Shown one piece after another: positions 1 through 8,619 of a stretch of 64,000 bases of DNA. Both the position numbers and the translations under genes were made by a program. The first letter of the stretch is position 1; every line of letters starts with the position of its first letter. The notes under the pieces are model-generated. The model made no database searches. It saw only the letters and a program-made list of their open reading frames with translations, and was not told where the DNA came from. Source of the stretch: Cohnella hashimotonis (GTDB taxonomy: Bacteria; Bacillota; Bacilli; Paenibacillales; Paenibacillaceae); assembly GCF_030014955.1 (NCBI RefSeq), contig NZ_JAGRPV010000001.1:1550001-1614000 (forward strand), written 5' to 3'.

Positions 1-504
1 ACGCAGTACCCGGAGCGGGTCAAGGCGATCGTCATCGCGGACAGCTTCTGCCGCAGCGAGGCATCCACGTTTCTGGGCAAGCTTCAGCTGGCTGCCGCGT
101 ATCTGAGCTGGGTAGATTACTACGCGCCCGGCGAGCTGCTGCTCCCCTCGCTGCGGCTCGCGTACCGCCGGTGGGGACGCGCTTACAGCGAGCTCCGGCG
201 AAATGTGCTGGACCGGAGACCGCGAGAGCTGTACCGGCAGCGGCTGGCGACCAGGCGCATCGATTACTCGACACGTTTAACCGAATTTACCCGGCCTGCA
301 TTAGGCGTCGTCGGCGACTACACGGCGTTTGGCGTCGAGCGCATGAGAGAGGTCGTCGCCCACCTGCCGCAAGCCAGGCTGGCGATCATTCCCGACGCGA
401 ACGAACCGAGCAGCCTGTGCCAGCCGGATTCGTTTAACGATGTGATCGAACAATTTCTGGAACGGCAGGCGCTGCGGCCGCGGCGGGAGGAGGGGAGCGG
501 ATGA
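1..504 (+). CDS. alpha/beta hydrolase, C-terminal part (start outside window)
   Basis: The frame is open from base 1, so the N-terminus and nucleophile elbow lie outside the window. The visible 167 residues look like the C-terminal cap and core of an alpha/beta hydrolase: a helical cap (YLSWVDYYAPGELL), then the usual late strand and acid region (LGVVGDYTAFGVERM), then IIPDANEPSSLCQPDSFND leading to a final helix VIEQFL. In the family the segment after the last strand normally carries the catalytic His; here Glu or Asn sits at that place, so activity is doubtful. The stop overlaps the next ATG (ATGA), indicating translational coupling to the KdpD-like gene. Substrate unknown. Confidence 0.65.
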   Translation, partial: TQYPERVKAIVIADSFCRSEASTFLGKLQLAAAYLSWVDYYAPGELLLPSLRLAYRRWGRAYSELRRNVLDRRPRELYRQRLATRRIDYSTRLTEFTRPALGVVGDYTAFGVERMREVVAHLPQARLAIIPDANEPSSLCQPDSFNDVIEQFLERQALRPRREEGSG

Positions 505-2825
505 CGGAGTTTCGGCGCAAAACGCCGGAGGAGATTTTATACTCGATATCGAAGCTGCATCGCGGACGCCTGAAGGTTATCATCGGCGCGGTCAGCGGGT
601 CGGGCAAAACGTATCATATGCTGCGGGAAGGCAATCTGCTGAAGCAGCAGGGGATCGACGTGGTGATCTGCGCGGTAACGACGATGCAGCGTGCGGAAAC
701 GGTGCAGCAGACGCTCGAGCTCGAGCGCGTGCCCAGCATTCATTGGCATAAGGAAGGCATCGAGCAGAAGGATCTGCCGCTCGACGCGCTGCTTGCCCGC
801 AACCCGGAGGTGGTGCTCGTCGACGGCCTGGCCCACCGCAACCGCGACGGCGCGCGGTTCAAGACGCGGCTGGAGGATATCCGCTACCTGATGGATCACG
901 GCATCAGCGTGATTACGACGATCAACGTGTACGAGCTGGAAGGGGAAGACGAGATCGTCTACAAGCTTACGGGCATACGCGCGGAGGAGACGGTACCCTC
1001 CGACACGCTGGAGCTGGCGGACGAGGTGCGTCTGATCGACGTGTCGCCGGAGACGATCCTGAAGCGAATCGACGAAGGCATTCTGGGCGACCGGCGGCAT
1101 CCGGCGATGTGCCGTCGCGGCAACCTCGGCGTGCTGCGCGAAATCTCGCTGCGGCTGATGGCGGAGGGCGTCAACGATTCGCTGGAAAAGCATCGCGAGG
1201 CGCTTGGGCTCGTTGGCCCTTCCGGCGCAGCGGAGCGGATCCTCGTCTCGGCGCAATACCACTGGAACGGATCGCTCCACGTGCGCAGAGGACAGCAGAT
1301 TGCCAGACGGTTGAACGGGGATCTGATCGTCGTGACGTTCGTACGTCCCGGGCGGACGCTGACCAAGGACCAGCAGGTTTTCAAACGGTCCATTCAAAAG
1401 CTGGCCCAGAAGGTGGATGCGAAGTTCGAGGAGCTGCCGCTTCCCGGCCGGCGCAAGCTTCCGTCGCTCCTCGTGCGTTATGCGACCGAGAACAACGTCA
1501 CGCGAATCGTGATGGGGCATTCCGATAAAAACCGCTGGCAGGAAAAGTGGCAGGGCTCCATCGCCAACCGGGTGCTGCGGAAGACGAAGAACATCGACGT
1601 GTTCATTATGGCGGATCGCGCGGAGCAGACCGGCGAGCGCATCCTGCCGATTAAGCCGAGGCCCAAGGCGGCCGCGGAGCGATATCGCCGTCTTAGCACG
1701 GGAGAGATCGAGAAAAAGATCGAAACGATCCGCCGGGGCACCTTTAAGGTTTATATCGGAGCGGCTCCCGGGGTCGGCAAAACGTTCAAGATGCTGCAGG
1801 AAGGCAACAGCTTGCTCGGCAAAGGGATCGACGTCGTCATCGGCCTTCTGGAGACGCACGGGAGGAAGGAGACGGCGGAGCAGGTCGGTGCTTTGCCTGT
1901 CGTGCCGAGAGCCGTCATCCCCTATCAGTCGGCCAGGCTGGAGGAGATGGATACGGAGGCGATCGTCGCGCGCCGGCCCGAGGTCGTCCTGGTCGACGAG
2001 CTGGCGCATACGAACGTGCCGGGAAGCCGGGACAAAAAAAGATACGAGGACGTCATCCGCCTCCTGGACAGCGGCATTTCCGTCATTTCCACCGTAAACG
2101 TGCAGCATCTGGAGAGCCTGAACGACGCGGTTGAGCAGCTGACGGGCGTTCGCGTGCGAGAAACGGTCCCGGATGCGATTCTGCGGCTGGCGGACGAGGT
2201 GGAGCTGATCGACGTTACCCCTCAAATGCTCCAGCAGCGCATGCGCGAGGGGAAAATCTATGCGGCGGATAAGGTCGATCAAGCGCTCGGATCCTTTTTC
2301 AAAATCGGCAATCTGATCGCGTTAAGGGAACTTGCGCTTCGCGAACTGGCGGACGACGTGGACGAACGCCTGGAAGCCTGGGACCGCAACGCCTCGCTTC
2401 GCGGCCAATGGCGGCGGCAGGAGATGATTTTCGTATGCGTGGACGCAGGCCCGCGCGCCGAGCGGCTGATTCGCCGCGGATTCCGCATCGCGCACCGGCT
2501 CAAGGCGGAGTGGCATGTGCACTATGTGCAGCGGGGCGCCGAGGCGAGCGGCGATGCCGCCAAACGCTTGGATACGCTGCGCCAGCTATGCGAACGGCTG
2601 GGCGGGAGGATGGAGATCGCTCCCCTTGGCGGCCGCAAGCGGATCGGCGAAGCGCTGCTGCAGCGAATGAACGAATTGAACGCGACGCTGCTGATCGTCG
2701 GCCAATCCCGCCGGCCGCTTTGGCACTCGCTGCTGAAGGAGACGGTCGTTCATTTTATGCTTCGCCGGGCCCGGGGAACCGATATGCTGATCGTCGCGGA
2801 TTTCGACCGGAGCGCCGGAGAGTAA
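501..2825 (+). CDS. tandem KdpD-type sensor protein without histidine kinase domain
   Basis: 774 residues made of two successive copies of the KdpD N-terminal ATPase-like domain, each followed by a universal-stress-protein-like domain. Copy 1 has a P-loop ending GSGKT (residues 33-37) and a VLVDGLAHRN segment around 107; copy 2 has GAAPGVGKT (420-428) and the canonical VLVDELAHTN (498-505). USP-like regions lie near 250-370 and 640-770. No DHp/HATPase domain or membrane helices are visible, so this is not a complete K+ sensor kinase. Short kinase-less KdpD proteins are known in Firmicutes and presumably sense K+ or a nucleotide signal. The duplication in one chain is unusual. Copy 1 is the more diverged (Glu to Gly in its DELAH box). 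It is coupled to the upstream hydrolase by a 4-bp overlap. Confidence 0.85.
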   Translation: MTEFRRKTPEEILYSISKLHRGRLKVIIGAVSGSGKTYHMLREGNLLKQQGIDVVICAVTTMQRAETVQQTLELERVPSIHWHKEGIEQKDLPLDALLARNPEVVLVDGLAHRNRDGARFKTRLEDIRYLMDHGISVITTINVYELEGEDEIVYKLTGIRAEETVPSDTLELADEVRLIDVSPETILKRIDEGILGDRRHPAMCRRGNLGVLREISLRLMAEGVNDSLEKHREALGLVGPSGAAERILVSAQYHWNGSLHVRRGQQIARRLNGDLIVVTFVRPGRTLTKDQQVFKRSIQKLAQKVDAKFEELPLPGRRKLPSLLVRYATENNVTRIVMGHSDKNRWQEKWQGSIANRVLRKTKNIDVFIMADRAEQTGERILPIKPRPKAAAERYRRLSTGEIEKKIETIRRGTFKVYIGAAPGVGKTFKMLQEGNSLLGKGIDVVIGLLETHGRKETAEQVGALPVVPRAVIPYQSARLEEMDTEAIVARRPEVVLVDELAHTNVPGSRDKKRYEDVIRLLDSGISVISTVNVQHLESLNDAVEQLTGVRVRETVPDAILRLADEVELIDVTPQMLQQRMREGKIYAADKVDQALGSFFKIGNLIALRELALRELADDVDERLEAWDRNASLRGQWRRQEMIFVCVDAGPRAERLIRRGFRIAHRLKAEWHVHYVQRGAEASGDAAKRLDTLRQLCERLGGRMEIAPLGGRKRIGEALLQRMNELNATLLIVGQSRRPLWHSLLKETVVHFMLRRARGTDMLIVADFDRSAGE

Positions 2826-2898
2826 AGGGCCATAGCCGTTCGTCAAAGGAACATCCGGCAGCCGATCTCCATTTACGCACAACGTACGATCGGAATCT

Positions 2899-3147
2899 TC
2901 AACGGTAATGGATGAAATGCAGGAACCAATCGCAAGCCGGGCTCAGCACGAACTGTTGAAGGCGGATCAGCGTCAAGCGGGGCCAATCGTTCAGCTTGGC
3001 AAGGCTCATATAGACGCTCCAGGCGACAAGCAAGAGGAAGCCGGCCGATTCTCCCTTTCGTCCGTGCGCCAGCATCGCTTTACACCCGAAATAGGCGAAC
3101 AGCAAAATTCCTGCGGCGAAAACGCCGAAGAGCGGGGTAAGCTTCAT
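2899..3147 (-). CDS. small membrane protein at end of ger operon
   Basis: 82 residues with two hydrophobic segments: residues 4-22 (LTPLFGVFAAGILLFAYFG) and about 36-48 (SAGFLLLVAWSVY). Its start overlaps the stop of the upstream GerC-type gene by 4 bp, so it is the last gene of the germination operon. I do not recognise a named family; the position suggests a small accessory subunit of the germinant receptor, comparable in size and place to the small GerD/GerF-like membrane proteins known from some ger operons. That role is inferred from context only. Confidence 0.6.
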   Translation of the reverse strand: MKLTPLFGVFAAGILLFAYFGCKAMLAHGRKGESAGFLLLVAWSVYMSLAKLNDWPRLTLIRLQQFVLSPACDWFLHFIHYR

Positions 3148-4376
3148 TCGTTTTCCTGCTCCTCGAGTTTTTTGAACGTTTTGGTGCTGACGCCGACTCG
3201 CTCGATTTTCATTTTAATGTCGGTTTTCAACGCGATCGACGCGAACGCCTCGTCCCAGTTGTTCTTCACCGACTTCCAGTATTTCGGATCATGCCGATGG
3301 ACGGCTTCCGCGAAGCCAAGAACGTCGGCTTTGTGCATTTTGACGGCCTTCCAGGCCTCGTCGACGATATTGTCGATTTCCTCCTTTAATCGGGCTTCCA
3401 ATTGCTGAAGGACGCTGGGCTCCAGCAGATCGAGCGCGCAGTCCATCTCTTCGAGCGCGCCTTCTGTCCGAATGCGGACGTCCATGGTCAGCCGTTCGCC
3501 GGCTCGCCTCGGCACGAGCTTCGTCGAAGACTTCGTGATTCGGAAGGTTCCCAGCTGCTCCGTCTGGCCCCTGTTGACGCATGGAAAAGCGAAGGTGGCA
3601 GACTTGATGCGGTCGGCGATAAAGGAGACGCCCAGCGCTTCCCGCTGGTTCAGCCAACCGACCATCCGATCGGCTTTGAACAGGGCGAGGCGTCCGAGTT
3701 TAAGCCTCGCCGTCAAGCTGGTCTTCGACAGTTGATCCGTCCGGTTTACGTCCGGCGAGCCGCCGATGTAGATTTCCGGCAATACGCCGCTTCGTCCATC
3801 CCCCACGATACTCATTGCGAACTCGTATACTTTGACGGCAGGCAGAATCGAATCGATTCTGCTTTCCTTCGCGATCAGGGCCTGCAGCCCTTCTCCGCTG
3901 ATGCGCTGAATGGCGAACAACTGACTGATTATTCGCGAAGGGTCCCCTTCGGAGATCAGAATATTGACGGTCTCCCGCGCTTCCGGCAGCCTGAAGTACA
4001 CGTCCAGGATGGCGTTCATGCCGGAGCGGGCGGCTCTGTCGCTTACGACCAGCACGCGATTATGCGCAAAATAGAGCTCCCGCGGGCTTTCCATGACGCT
4101 GCGGGACACGGCCTCCCTGATCGTTTTTCCCGTGGTCGAATACACCGTAATCGGCGATCCGCTGCTGCCTGCGCCGCCGCCGCCGTAGCCTGAAGAGATG
4201 GCTGAAGGGATAATGATCTGGTAGGAGATGGTCCAGCCTTTATCCGTCTTGTCGAAGCTCGTGGCGGACGTGATGGCGAGCTCGTTGAGCTCGGTCCGGT
4301 CCCAGCACCCCGACAGCAGGATGCAGAAGGCCAGGCAAGAGGCAGCCAAGATACCCTTACGAATCGTTCGGGTCAT
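3144..4376 (-). CDS. Ger(x)C family spore germination lipoprotein
   Basis: 410 residues. The N-terminus is a lipoprotein signal ending in LSGCWDRTELNEL, the hallmark start of the Ger(x)C family, with lipidated Cys in LSGC. The protein would be anchored on the outside of the inner spore membrane as the C subunit of a germinant receptor. A glycine/serine-rich loop (GYGGGGAGSSGS) lies near residue 65. GAGGAGG precedes the ATG by about a turn. It overlaps the upstream permease gene by 20 bp and the downstream small gene by 4 bp, so it belongs to a tightly packed operon with the A and B subunits. Confidence 0.93.
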   Translation of the reverse strand: MTRTIRKGILAASCLAFCILLSGCWDRTELNELAITSATSFDKTDKGWTISYQIIIPSAISSGYGGGGAGSSGSPITVYSTTGKTIREAVSRSVMESPRELYFAHNRVLVVSDRAARSGMNAILDVYFRLPEARETVNILISEGDPSRIISQLFAIQRISGEGLQALIAKESRIDSILPAVKVYEFAMSIVGDGRSGVLPEIYIGGSPDVNRTDQLSKTSLTARLKLGRLALFKADRMVGWLNQREALGVSFIADRIKSATFAFPCVNRGQTEQLGTFRITKSSTKLVPRRAGERLTMDVRIRTEGALEEMDCALDLLEPSVLQQLEARLKEEIDNIVDEAWKAVKMHKADVLGFAEAVHRHDPKYWKSVKNNWDEAFASIALKTDIKMKIERVGVSTKTFKKLEEQENE

Positions 4377-5472
4377 ACGAACGTCGCCTCCTCATTCCTT
4401 TGGCCGTGACCCACAGACCCGCCGCGATGATTGCCGGCACCAGCGCATTGCTGAACAGCAGGTCTAAAAAACCGGTTTTAACGGTGTATGCGTAGAAGTC
4501 GGCGGCATTGCCCCACGAGTACAGCGCATTCAGCAACACGAACAGACCCAGCGCGAACAGGAATGGCCGCTCGTTGCGGATATGGAAGCTTTGCACCAAG
4601 CACTGGCTAGCCCCGAACATGAGGACCGAGAGCTTCAAATACATGGTCAGCAGCCAGATCGAGATGAATACGATCTCGAGACGCTCAAGCAGGCTGCCGA
4701 TCTCGATGACGCTCACGATCAAAAAACCGGGGTAGGTGATGAGCGGCACGAGGCGCGGGCCGAACGTCGCGATCGAGACGGCGACGGTGACGGTGATCGA
4801 CGCGCCGGCAAGCGCCACACCCGCGATTCCCGCACGGATCGCGCTTTTTTTTTGCCGGATATAAGGCGCTAGCAGCAGCAAGACCGCGACCTCGGACATC
4901 CAGCTGGCAGGGAGGAGACTGCCCTTCAGAACGGGCGTAAAGGAGCCTTCCCACAGCGGCAACAGCGGCTTCACGTGCATGTTTTTCATAATGAGCAGAG
5001 AACCTGCGGCGATCAACAGGACCGAGAAGAGGAACGTGATCATGTTGACTCTGACGATCGTCTCGATCCCTTGGCCGACCGCGTAGAGCACGACCAGCAT
5101 GATGATCGACATCGTCAGCCATTGCGGCGTGCGATGCAGCACTTCATCGGATATAAAATACGAAAATTCGCTCAGGGTGATCACGGAGACTGTGATATAG
5201 TAGCGGGCCAGGAACAGTCCGATCAATACGCAAGCCCATCGTCCGAGTCGTTTCTCCAGCCAATTCATCAGGGGCATGCCGGGGTTTTGATTGCCAATAT
5301 GGCCGACCAGCACGGCGATCCCGATTCCGATGAGCGTGCCGATCGCCGCCGACTGCCAGGCATTTTGCTTCGCGAACGATGTGATCGCTCCTGGAAGCAG
5401 CAGGATGCCCGTCGGCGCGATCGTGAACATGATGAGCGCAGACACTTGAAAGGACGTGATTTTCTCTTTCAT
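4357..5472 (-). CDS. GerB-type spore germination permease
   Basis: About 371 residues, mostly hydrophobic, starting MKEKITSFQVSALIMFTIAP and belonging to the endospore germination permease (GerAB, amino acid permease-like) family with about ten membrane helices. The B subunit is the usual germinant-binding component. I chose the ATG at 5472 because it overlaps the stop of the upstream gerA gene by 4 bp and starts exactly at the family's conserved N-terminus; a longer open frame upstream encodes charged, non-family residues. The C-terminus is basic (KGMRRRRSYDPNDS) and overlaps the gerC start. Confidence 0.92.
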   Translation of the reverse strand: MKEKITSFQVSALIMFTIAPTGILLLPGAITSFAKQNAWQSAAIGTLIGIGIAVLVGHIGNQNPGMPLMNWLEKRLGRWACVLIGLFLARYYITVSVITLSEFSYFISDEVLHRTPQWLTMSIIMLVVLYAVGQGIETIVRVNMITFLFSVLLIAAGSLLIMKNMHVKPLLPLWEGSFTPVLKGSLLPASWMSEVAVLLLLAPYIRQKKSAIRAGIAGVALAGASITVTVAVSIATFGPRLVPLITYPGFLIVSVIEIGSLLERLEIVFISIWLLTMYLKLSVLMFGASQCLVQSFHIRNERPFLFALGLFVLLNALYSWGNAADFYAYTVKTGFLDLLFSNALVPAIIAAGLWVTAKGMRRRRSYDPNDS

Positions 5473-7016
5473 TCGTCGTTCCTTTCGCCGGAAAAGGACG
5501 AAGGCGGCTCGGGTTTTTGGTTTTTGCCTTGCCGGACGTTCGCCTTCGGATCCGCGATCAGCCGCGGCCTCGTCGAGAGCGCCCACCAAGGCAAGCGGAT
5601 GAACACATCCTTCAAATTGGGTATCGAGAGCGGTGACAACGGCAGCATGAACGGAATGCCGAACGACCGGAGACTGACCATATGGATCAACAAAAACATC
5701 AGCCCCGTCATGACGCCGAACAAGCCGAAGGTGCCGCCCAGTATCATCATGGCAAAGCGGATGAGCCGAGAGGCCGTCGCCATGTTGACCGACGGGATGA
5801 CGAAGTTCGCGATGGCCGTAAAGGAAACGACGATGACCATCGCCGCCGATACGAGCCCGGCCTGCACGGCGGCTTGACCGAGCACGAGAGCGCCGACGAT
5901 CGAGATCGCCGATCCCATCGCTCTCGGCATGCGCACCCCGGCTTCGCGGAGCACTTCGAAGGTGATCTCCATGATGAAGGCTTCCACGATCGCCGGGAAC
6001 GGCGTCCCCTCCCGCTGCGCGGCCAGGCTGATCAGCAGCGTCGTCGGAATCATTTCCTGATGAAAGGTCGTGATCGCGATGTACAGCGAAGGGAGAAGCA
6101 TTGAAACGAGGAACGAACCGAACCGGATCAATCGCAGAAAGGAAGCGATGTCGAAGCGTTGATAATAGTCTTCGCTCGATTGAAAGAAACGGTTGAACGT
6201 GACCGGCGCGAGCAGCACGAATGGCGTGCCGTCCACGATGATCGCGATCTGGCCTTCCAGGATCCCGCCGACGATCGCGTCGGGGCGCTCCAGGTTTTGC
6301 AGCGTCGGAAACGGCGTGAACGTCCGGTCCTGAATGAACTCTTCGATATAGCCGCTCTCCAGGATGCTGTCCGTATCGATGCCATCGAGCCGTTCGTGGA
6401 TTTCGTCGACGATTTTTTGGTTCGCAATGTCCTTCAGGTAGACGACGGCGATTTGGGTTTGCGTCACCGTTCCGATGCTTTTATGATCGATCCTCAGTTT
6501 CGGCGACTTGATTTTTCTCCGGATGAGCGAAGCGTTCGTCCGCATGCTTTCCGTGAATCCTTCCTTCGGTCCGCGGATGACGGTCTGGGAGCTCGGTTCT
6601 TCTATGCTTCGATGCTCGCCGCCCGCCGTGTTCGCGCATACGGCGATCTCGCTCCCCTCGACAAGCACGACCGTGCTGCCCTCAAGGAGCGACTTGAGAA
6701 TCTCTTCGCCGGTTCGGACCTCCGCGATGCCGCCGACGGCCAGCACCTTGTCTTTGAGCAGCCGCAAACGTTCGGAGCCCGTTATCGACTCGACGAGCGA
6801 TTGTGCCGCGTCCAGAATGCGATCGACGATCCTCCCGTTGACGGACATCGGATCGACCAGTCCTTCGATGTAGACGATTGTCACGAGCGGCTGCCCATCT
6901 GCGCCGCAGGCAAAATCGCGGGTCACGATATCCGCGCCGTGGCCGAGCTCGTTCATCATCCATTCAAGCGCAACTGCGGACGATTCGGGAATCGGGGTTG
7001 AACGTCGTTTGGTCAT
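5469..7016 (-). CDS. GerA-type spore germination protein
   Basis: 515 residues, normal for GerA/GerKA subunits. A soluble N-terminal half (residues 1-290) contains the family's SKSIGTVTQTQIAV-like region (here IDHKSIGTVTQTQIAVVYLK) and VGGILEGQIAIIVDGTPF. The second half carries several membrane helices (LVSMLLPSLYIAITTFHQE, ALVLGQAAVQAGLVSAAMVI). The protein is the A subunit of a germinant receptor in the inner spore membrane. The start overlaps the upstream permease stop and the end overlaps the next permease start, each by 4 bp. The C-terminal tail is hydrophilic and short. Confidence 0.94.
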   Translation of the reverse strand: MTKRRSTPIPESSAVALEWMMNELGHGADIVTRDFACGADGQPLVTIVYIEGLVDPMSVNGRIVDRILDAAQSLVESITGSERLRLLKDKVLAVGGIAEVRTGEEILKSLLEGSTVVLVEGSEIAVCANTAGGEHRSIEEPSSQTVIRGPKEGFTESMRTNASLIRRKIKSPKLRIDHKSIGTVTQTQIAVVYLKDIANQKIVDEIHERLDGIDTDSILESGYIEEFIQDRTFTPFPTLQNLERPDAIVGGILEGQIAIIVDGTPFVLLAPVTFNRFFQSSEDYYQRFDIASFLRLIRFGSFLVSMLLPSLYIAITTFHQEMIPTTLLISLAAQREGTPFPAIVEAFIMEITFEVLREAGVRMPRAMGSAISIVGALVLGQAAVQAGLVSAAMVIVVSFTAIANFVIPSVNMATASRLIRFAMMILGGTFGLFGVMTGLMFLLIHMVSLRSFGIPFMLPLSPLSIPNLKDVFIRLPWWALSTRPRLIADPKANVRQGKNQKPEPPSSFSGERNDE

Positions 7017-8113
7017 GCGCGCACCTTCATTTGTCGGTTTTTCGCCAGCATGATCAAGAGTAGGAGCAGGGGAATGGCGATTTGAAAGATAGGGAAGTGA
7101 TACTTCAAATTGTATTTAAAACCGATCCACACCTGCGCCATCTGGCTGCGAAACAGGAGGGAGCCGCCGAAGATCACCATCCCGACCGGCAGGATCATCG
7201 TGCGGTGCCGCAGCTTGAGCAGACGGGAAGCGGTGAGCGTAGCTGCCAAAAAGTAGGTCGTTTGCTTCATGAAGACGCCCGTGAACAGAAGCAGAGCGAC
7301 GAAGGGATCCATCCGCTCGATGACGCTCGCGATTTGGACGAAGCTCGTGCCCATCATGAACGGAATGGAGCTGATCAGCGATACCGGACCGAGGCTGCCG
7401 ATGATGGCTATATTGGTGACGACGATGAAGACGCCTGCGAACAAATAGCTGAACAAGGTGACCCGGCTTAACGTCTTGCGGTCGCCGTAATATTGCCAGA
7501 GCATCAGAAAAACGACCATTTCTCCGAATGGAAAAGAAATAACCTCGGGAATCGCGGCGTCGAAAACCGGCCGCACGCCCCCCTCCATGATCGGCTGCAG
7601 CCGTTCGAGATGAACGATATCTGCGCCGATGAGCAAGAAGATCAGCGCGCAATAGACGATGAGAACGACAGGGAGGAGAACCTCGGCCAGGCGGAAAAAC
7701 ACTTCCACCCCTTGATAAACCGCATAGGCGGACAAAAGAATTAATACGAGCAAAACGACAGCAAGCGGGGTATGCGGAAGCAAATATACAATCATCAAAT
7801 CGCTGAATTCGCGAAAATTCCGGATGGATTTATAGCTGAAGTAGAGGATGTAGGAAACGGCGAGCACCGTGCCCGCATACTTTCCGAAGTAGGCCAGCAA
7901 GATGTCGACGAGATTCTGGCGAGGCGCGAGCTTCTGGATCGACAGGGTGACGAACGCGAGTAGCGCGAAGCCGACTAGCATGGCGAAGAGCGTGGCGATC
8001 CAGGCATCGCGCTTGGCGTCGCTGGCCAGCAGGAACAGAGACGAGCTGCCGATCTGAAACAGGATGATCAAAGCGGACAATTGAAAGCGGCTGTACTGGA
8101 CGATGGCTCGCAC
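7013..8113 (-). CDS. second GerB-type germination permease, first gene of the operon
   Basis: About 366 residues of a GerAB-type permease with roughly ten membrane helices; the family-like N-terminus is QYSRFQLSALIILFQIG. Two permease genes therefore flank gerA. The start is uncertain. The frame stays open up to a TTG at 8227 that has no ribosome site. GTG at 8113 is used here because the family sequence begins just after it, but GGAGG then sits almost against the start codon. GGAGG is correctly spaced (8 nt) from an ATC codon at 8105, so a non-standard ATC start is a real possibility. The stop overlaps gerA by 4 bp. Confidence 0.82.
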   Translation of the reverse strand: MRAIVQYSRFQLSALIILFQIGSSSLFLLASDAKRDAWIATLFAMLVGFALLAFVTLSIQKLAPRQNLVDILLAYFGKYAGTVLAVSYILYFSYKSIRNFREFSDLMIVYLLPHTPLAVVLLVLILLSAYAVYQGVEVFFRLAEVLLPVVLIVYCALIFLLIGADIVHLERLQPIMEGGVRPVFDAAIPEVISFPFGEMVVFLMLWQYYGDRKTLSRVTLFSYLFAGVFIVVTNIAIIGSLGPVSLISSIPFMMGTSFVQIASVIERMDPFVALLLFTGVFMKQTTYFLAATLTASRLLKLRHRTMILPVGMVIFGGSLLFRSQMAQVWIGFKYNLKYHFPIFQIAIPLLLLLIMLAKNRQMKVRA

Positions 8114-8324
8114 CTCCCTCGGCAGGGTAAATATGGAACCTTCGTATTTTGCATGAGGGGGAATGAAATTATGCACCTGTCCGAATAGACGAAGAGCCGC
8201 CCCAGGTCGGAGCAGCCCTTTTCGCAAGGTCTCGAAGCTTACTCGGCTGAACGGGAGGGCATCGGTGCGATTGCGCCGCTTACGCCGTCCGGCGCAGTGG
8301 CCAAACGCCAGATCGCTACGAGCT

Positions 8325-8477
8325 TTAGCCTTTACGGCTAGGCAGCTTCGTCACGGAACCCGTGCCTGGGGATTGCTCGGACGCGAATTCCGTATCGCTT
8401 TGCGTCGAAGACGGAACCTTGTTCGCTTGAACGTTTTGACCTTGGCGGGTCGTGTTGTTTTGCTTGTTGTTCGGCAT
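8325..8477 (-). CDS. gamma-type small acid-soluble spore protein (SASP), short form
   Basis: A 50-residue gene starting MPNNKQNNTTRQGQNVQANK and rich in Asn, Gln, Thr and Ser, with the sequence DTEFASEQ at residues 28-35. Gamma-type SASPs (SspE-like) have this low-complexity composition and one or two FGTEFASET motifs, which are the germination-protease cleavage region. A good ribosome site (GGGAGGTG) lies 7 nt before the ATG. It is a monocistronic gene transcribed toward the ger operon, consistent with forespore expression. Compared with SspE it holds a single motif and is very short. The protein would serve as an amino-acid store degraded at germination. Confidence 0.8.
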   Translation of the reverse strand: MPNNKQNNTTRQGQNVQANKVPSSTQSDTEFASEQSPGTGSVTKLPSRKG

Positions 8478-8619
8478 GTGTCGCACCTCCCGGTTTTAAA
8501 TTGAAACAGCCTGAATAGGTTTCCGAATGCGCCGACGAACTATGCTGGAAGCGTCCATGAAAATAAAGGGCACAAAGGAACTGTCGTAAAAGGTTGAGAA
8601 GCCTCGGCCGACGCCACGG

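Noticed and set aside
537..2282. Long minus-strand open frame opposite the KdpD-like gene
   Set aside because: Composition shadow of a GC-rich gene; the plus strand holds clear P-loops and family motifs.
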